Below, piece after piece: positions 5,732 to 8,541 of a DNA stretch of 8,541 bases. A program made the position numbers and the translations under genes. Each line of letters opens with the position of its first letter. The first letter of the stretch is position 1. The stretch lies in assembly GCA_013329175.1 (NCBI GenBank), contig DUKR01000110.1:1-8541 (forward strand), read 5' to 3'. This DNA is from Candidatus Woesearchaeota archaeon (GTDB taxonomy: Archaea > Nanobdellota > Nanobdellia > Woesearchaeales > UBA11716). The notes under the pieces were generated by a model that worked only from the letters and a program-made list of their open reading frames with translations, was not told the origin of the DNA and searched no databases.

Positions 5732-6733
5732 ATGATAGTAAAAATGGAAACACGAAAGCTTATCAGGTTCGGAACAAGCTCCTTTGTGGTGTCTCTGCCT
5801 AAGCAGTGGCTTGAGGAACATAAGGTAAAGCAGGGTGATGCGCTCTTCTTTGCAAGAGAGGATGGCAGGCTCATTATCACGAGTGGGAAGCAGGACGGGA
5901 AGCGCGAGGAAGAAACTATCCTAATCCATGCTGACGGGAGATCCATCGAGGAGTTGCGGACAAGAATTGTAGCTGCTTACCTCAACAATGCTGACATCAT
6001 CGAAATCAGGGCACAGGACAGGCTGCATCTTGCTAGAGAAATAAAAGAGTTGCTGCGCAACCTCTCGGGCATGGAAATCCTTGAGCAGACATCACGAAAG
6101 ATTGCAGCAAAAAACATCATTGATGAGAAAGAGGTTGCTATTGACGTTCTCATGCGCAGGATGGACAACATCACCAGGTCCATGATAGAGGACGGTATCG
6201 AATCAATTCAGGACAAGAGTCTTTATGAGCACATAAAGCACCGTGATCTGGATGTCAACAGGCTGTATTATCTCACTGCCCGCATGATCCGCCATATGCT
6301 CAAGAACCCTGACGTGATGCATGAGGCAAAGGCTACGCCATGGGGTCTCTACAGCCATTTTCTGGTGTTACGCATGATAGAGAAAATAGCTGACAACCAG
6401 AAGCGCATTGCACGAAGCCTTACCGTGATACACATCCCCAAAGCCTCAGCTGAAGTTCTTGAGAGTCTCTACAAGCGGCTGAGTGAGGAATACCTAGAGG
6501 TCATGAAAGCCTACCACAACCATGACAAGGAGATTGGGCTTAGCGTTACGCTCAAGAACAAGGACATTGTAAGGGAATGCAATGAATGCCTTGACAGGTT
6601 TGCAGACGCCCATGCCAGTGGGAAGGACCCAGGGTCCATACTGACGCCTGATGTGGTGAGAATATTTGAGAATTTCAAGGCGATGGCAACATGGATTAAT
6701 CATATCGCGATGAATGTGCTGAGCATTGATTAG
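5732..6733 (+). CDS. AbrB-PhoU fusion regulator
   Basis: 333 residues. The N-terminal 5-50 or so is a SpoVT/AbrB-type DNA-binding swapped-hairpin domain (METRKLIRFGTSSFVVSLPK, then QWLEEHKVKQGDALFF). The rest is helical and PhoU-like: a first bundle with EHIKHRDLDVNRLYYLTARM (166-185) and the repeat-type helix IEKIADNQKRIARS (216-229), then a second bundle ending FENFKAMATWINHIAMNVL (312-330). Proteins of this build are widespread in archaea and are thought to be transcription regulators linked to phosphate or metal state; I infer the same here. No phosphate transporter (Pst) or two-component genes are in the window. It is the only plus-strand gene. Its upstream region carries the GGATAT repeat cluster, suggesting self-regulation together with the divergent small gene. 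The 3' end overlaps the purM stop codon. Confidence 0.88.
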   Translation: MIVKMETRKLIRFGTSSFVVSLPKQWLEEHKVKQGDALFFAREDGRLIITSGKQDGKREEETILIHADGRSIEELRTRIVAAYLNNADIIEIRAQDRLHLAREIKELLRNLSGMEILEQTSRKIAAKNIIDEKEVAIDVLMRRMDNITRSMIEDGIESIQDKSLYEHIKHRDLDVNRLYYLTARMIRHMLKNPDVMHEAKATPWGLYSHFLVLRMIEKIADNQKRIARSLTVIHIPKASAEVLESLYKRLSEEYLEVMKAYHNHDKEIGLSVTLKNKDIVRECNECLDRFADAHASGKDPGSILTPDVVRIFENFKAMATWINHIAMNVLSID

Positions 6734-7818
6734 TATCCTTCATAGAGAATCTTCTTCCCGCCCTTATGCAGGACGGTGCCTGAGCCCTTTGCTACTCCTC
6801 CTACTATCACTGCGCCTTTAGCCATCCCTAGGATGTCGTCAGCATCCCTCCTGTCAGCTATTACAAAGAATCCCATGCCCATATTAAAGGTGCGGTACAT
6901 CTTCTCAACGGTGTAGTTTGCCTCCTCCTGCATGAGGGAAAAGATGGGCTGCGGCTCAAGCGGGGCAGTTATGTCAAACCTGAGGTTGCCAAGGCGGTTG
7001 AGGTTTTTAAGGCCGTATCCTGTGCTGTTCACCCCTGCAATGGAGAATTTTTTGGCAATCGCTGCTACCTCTTTCACATAAATCCTTGTCGGCTCAAGCA
7101 ATGCCCCCCCTATAGTTGAATCATGGAAAGGATCATCAAGCCTGAATCTACCGCTGTAGGATTTAGAGTATTCCTTCCTGCTCTCGAACTCACCCCTGAG
7201 GAGCTTATGCCGAAGGTCGGTATAGCCGTTGGAATGGGGGCCTGAGCTTTGGAGAGCGATGATGACGTCCCCTGGTGTAGCCTTTTTTGGAAGCCTGTCC
7301 TTTTTGATGAAGCCGATCATCGCTCCTGCAATGTCAAACCCAAAGCCAGGCCGAAACGATGACAACAACTCATCAGCTGATGCTGTCTCTCCCTTGCCGA
7401 TGTTCATCGGCAGGTGCTGGTGGATGATGCCTGAGGTATCGCACTGCTCAAGGCCATTGACGACTCCCCTGATTATTTCTCCAGCGTGTGCTTCTGCGTG
7501 CTCCTGTACCGCAAGGTAATCCATAAAGAGAAAGGGTGAGACCGCGCCCAAGGTCACTAAATCATTTGCGCTCATGGCAACGCAATCAATGCCGATGGTA
7601 TCATACTTCTCCATAGCTTCTGCCAGGACAAGTTTTGTACCCACGCCATCAATTGAGCAGGCCAAGAGATGATGGGGGAATATGTCAGGAGCCTCAAACA
7701 GTTCTGCAAAATCGCTCACCTGATCCTTTGCAAGATTCTTTTTCAGGTGCTTGGGGATTGCAGCCTTGATAGCTGCAACTGCGTCTGCTTCTCTTTGCTG
7801 ATAGTCTGCGTCTGCCAT
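6730..7818 (-). CDS. purM: Divergent phosphoribosylformylglycinamidine cyclo-ligase (AIR synthetase)
   Basis: Purine biosynthesis enzyme that uses ATP to close FGAM into aminoimidazole ribotide. It has 362 residues, slightly over the usual ~340. Recognisable motifs are DGVGTKL (57-63), SANDLVTLGAVSPFLFMDYL (83-102), GKGETA (141-146), DIAGAMIG (162-169), LQSSGPHSNGYTDLR (189-203), LEPTRIYVKE (241-250) and MYRTFNMGMGF (307-317). Two signature places deviate: the usual GGETAEMPG is GKGETASADELL with a longer lead-in containing HQHLP, and the usual HITGGG is NSTGYGL (264-270). It could therefore be a sub-family variant. ATG 7818 lacks a clear ribosome site and the 82-nt gap after ferritin has no convincing TATA box, so expression may come from the ferritin transcript. 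No other purine gene is visible. Confidence 0.85.
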   Translation of the reverse strand: MADADYQQREADAVAAIKAAIPKHLKKNLAKDQVSDFAELFEAPDIFPHHLLACSIDGVGTKLVLAEAMEKYDTIGIDCVAMSANDLVTLGAVSPFLFMDYLAVQEHAEAHAGEIIRGVVNGLEQCDTSGIIHQHLPMNIGKGETASADELLSSFRPGFGFDIAGAMIGFIKKDRLPKKATPGDVIIALQSSGPHSNGYTDLRHKLLRGEFESRKEYSKSYSGRFRLDDPFHDSTIGGALLEPTRIYVKEVAAIAKKFSIAGVNSTGYGLKNLNRLGNLRFDITAPLEPQPIFSLMQEEANYTVEKMYRTFNMGMGFFVIADRRDADDILGMAKGAVIVGGVAKGSGTVLHKGGKKILYEGY

Positions 7819-7884
7819 TGCTTTGGACGTGCGCCAGAACCTTCAAAAATGGGTGGATGTGGCGTTTTCAGTAGCACGCACGAA

Positions 7885-7915
7885 GGCAAAAGGGGGGATT
7901 TCACTCCCGCTTGCC
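7885..7915. other. Imperfect inverted repeat over the ferritin stop codon
   Basis: On the plus strand GGCAA (7885-7889) pairs with TTGCC (7911-7915), with an inner GGG / CCC pairing between them. It overlaps the stop codon at 7901-7903 and is followed on the minus strand by no long T-run. It may be a weak processing or attenuation site between ferritin and purM, or chance. Confidence 0.25.
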
Positions 7916-8392
7916 AAGCTCCTGGCTGAGGGCATAGATGCCTCCCTTGTCATCAGCGAGGAACCTCAGGGCATCAACAATGCCTTGCGCTATAGCCTCT
8001 TCCTCGACCTGCTCTTCAATGAACCAGTCCAGCAGATTGATTGAGGCATAGTCGCCTGCTTTTCTTGCAGCATCCATGATGCCATTGATGGAAGCAGTCA
8101 CTTTTTTCTCGTGTGCGAGCGCATTCTCAAAGACAGCAAGGGCGCTCTCCCATGACTGCTTCGGGGCAGCAACCGCCTCAAGCCTTACCTGCTCATTCAT
8201 GTCCAGAAGAAAACTGATGAATTTCTGTGCATGCTTTTTCTCTTCTGCTGCCTGCTTTGCCATCCAGCCTGCAAAGCCTTTCAGCCCTTCTCCAGCAAAA
8301 TGGATGCCCATTGCATCATAGATGTATGCTGAAGCTAGTTCCAGGTTGATTTGTTTGTTTATCGCATCAAGTACTTGTTTTGCTAGTGCCAT
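7901..8392 (-). CDS. ftn: Non-haem ferritin
   Basis: Iron-storage protein of the 24-subunit ferritin family, 163 residues from ATG 8392. It oxidises Fe(II) and stores the mineral in its cavity, in the cytosol. The ferroxidase residues appear complete: E18 and Y25 in helix A (NLELASAYIY), E51 and H54 in AEEKKHAQ, E95 in AHEKK, and E127, Q128 and E130/E131 in WFIEEQVEEE. No haem-ligand methionine of the bacterioferritin type is evident, so I call it FtnA-like. A GTG at 8401 would add three residues, but it is part of the GGGGTGA ribosome site that lies 5 nt before ATG 8392. A TATA box (8426-8434) precedes it. purM follows on the same strand. I see no obvious iron-repressor operator. Confidence 0.95.
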   Translation of the reverse strand: MALAKQVLDAINKQINLELASAYIYDAMGIHFAGEGLKGFAGWMAKQAAEEKKHAQKFISFLLDMNEQVRLEAVAAPKQSWESALAVFENALAHEKKVTASINGIMDAARKAGDYASINLLDWFIEEQVEEEAIAQGIVDALRFLADDKGGIYALSQELGKRE

Positions 8393-8397
8393 CTGCC

Positions 8398-8404
8398 TCA
8401 CCCC
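8398..8404 (-). promoter_or_regulatory. Ribosome binding site of ferritin
   Basis: GGGGTGA on the minus strand, 5 nt before ATG 8392. The GTG inside it is not the start. Confidence 0.7.
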
Positions 8405-8425
8405 TATTTAGAGCATCAGGGCCTG

Positions 8426-8440
8426 TTTATATAATTTTGT
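8426..8440 (-). promoter_or_regulatory. TATA/BRE promoter of ferritin
   Basis: The minus strand reads ACAAAATTATATAAA, a BRE-like ACAAAA plus TTATATAAA. Its centre near 8430 predicts a start about 25 nt downstream, around 8404, giving a short leader of about 12 nt that includes the ribosome site. Confidence 0.65.
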
Positions 8441-8460
8441 ACTGTTTGGGCTTCATCCAT

Positions 8461-8541
8461 TTAATCTCTCGTTAGGCGATACTGAAAAAATCCATCCACC
8501 AAATAGCTGAGTGAGAAGAAATTGAACCTCATACGGACTGC
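8461..8541 (-). other. Possible 3' end of an upstream minus-strand gene
   Basis: From the right edge a minus-strand frame stays open for 26 codons (tail ...FFQYRLTRD) and stops with TAA at 8461-8463. A second minus-strand frame is open over almost the same stretch, so the evidence is weak and no family is recognisable. Confidence 0.2.

Noticed and set aside
7823..8044. Plus-strand open frame opposite the ferritin 3' end
   Set aside because: Shadow of ferritin, which has a complete ferroxidase centre.

Overview
The window looks like a piece of an archaeal chromosome. Four genes are preceded by AT-rich TATA-type boxes about 25 nt upstream of the likely transcript start. Ribosome binding sites are of the GGTG/GGAGG type, transketolase is split into two subunits, and one regulator is an archaeal-style AbrB-PhoU fusion. 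A DPANN lineage or another archaeon with small gene islands is possible, but no marker gene here fixes the phylum. Every gene except the regulator is on the minus strand.

Layout, read along the minus strand from the right edge. Positions 8541-8442 hold nothing I can assign firmly. A complete non-haem ferritin (7901-8392) has its own promoter and is followed after about 80 nt by a divergent purM (AIR synthetase, 6730-7818). purM runs tail to tail into the only plus-strand gene, an AbrB-PhoU regulator (5732-6733), and their stop codons overlap. A roughly 100-bp divergent control region (5633-5731) separates the regulator from a small unrecognised minus-strand gene (5266-5604). That gene carries a 13-base G tract and ends in a textbook hairpin plus T-run terminator. 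Next come the two transketolase subunits (5145-4315 and 4318-3356), overlapping as ATGA and apparently leaderless. Then comes a membrane pyrophosphatase, hppA (3250-1271), with its own promoter, and finally phosphoglycerate kinase (1201 to the left edge, missing only its last residues).

Functionally this is a central-carbon and energy cluster: lower glycolysis (pgk), sugar-phosphate exchange (transketolase), and an ion pump that draws on the pyrophosphate released by biosynthesis (hppA). Beside it sit one purine biosynthesis step, iron storage and a regulator.

The points most worth a second look are the GGATAT repeat cluster in the divergent promoter, the small gene with the poly-G tract, and the broken start of pgk. 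I see no mobile element, CRISPR array, tRNA or rRNA.
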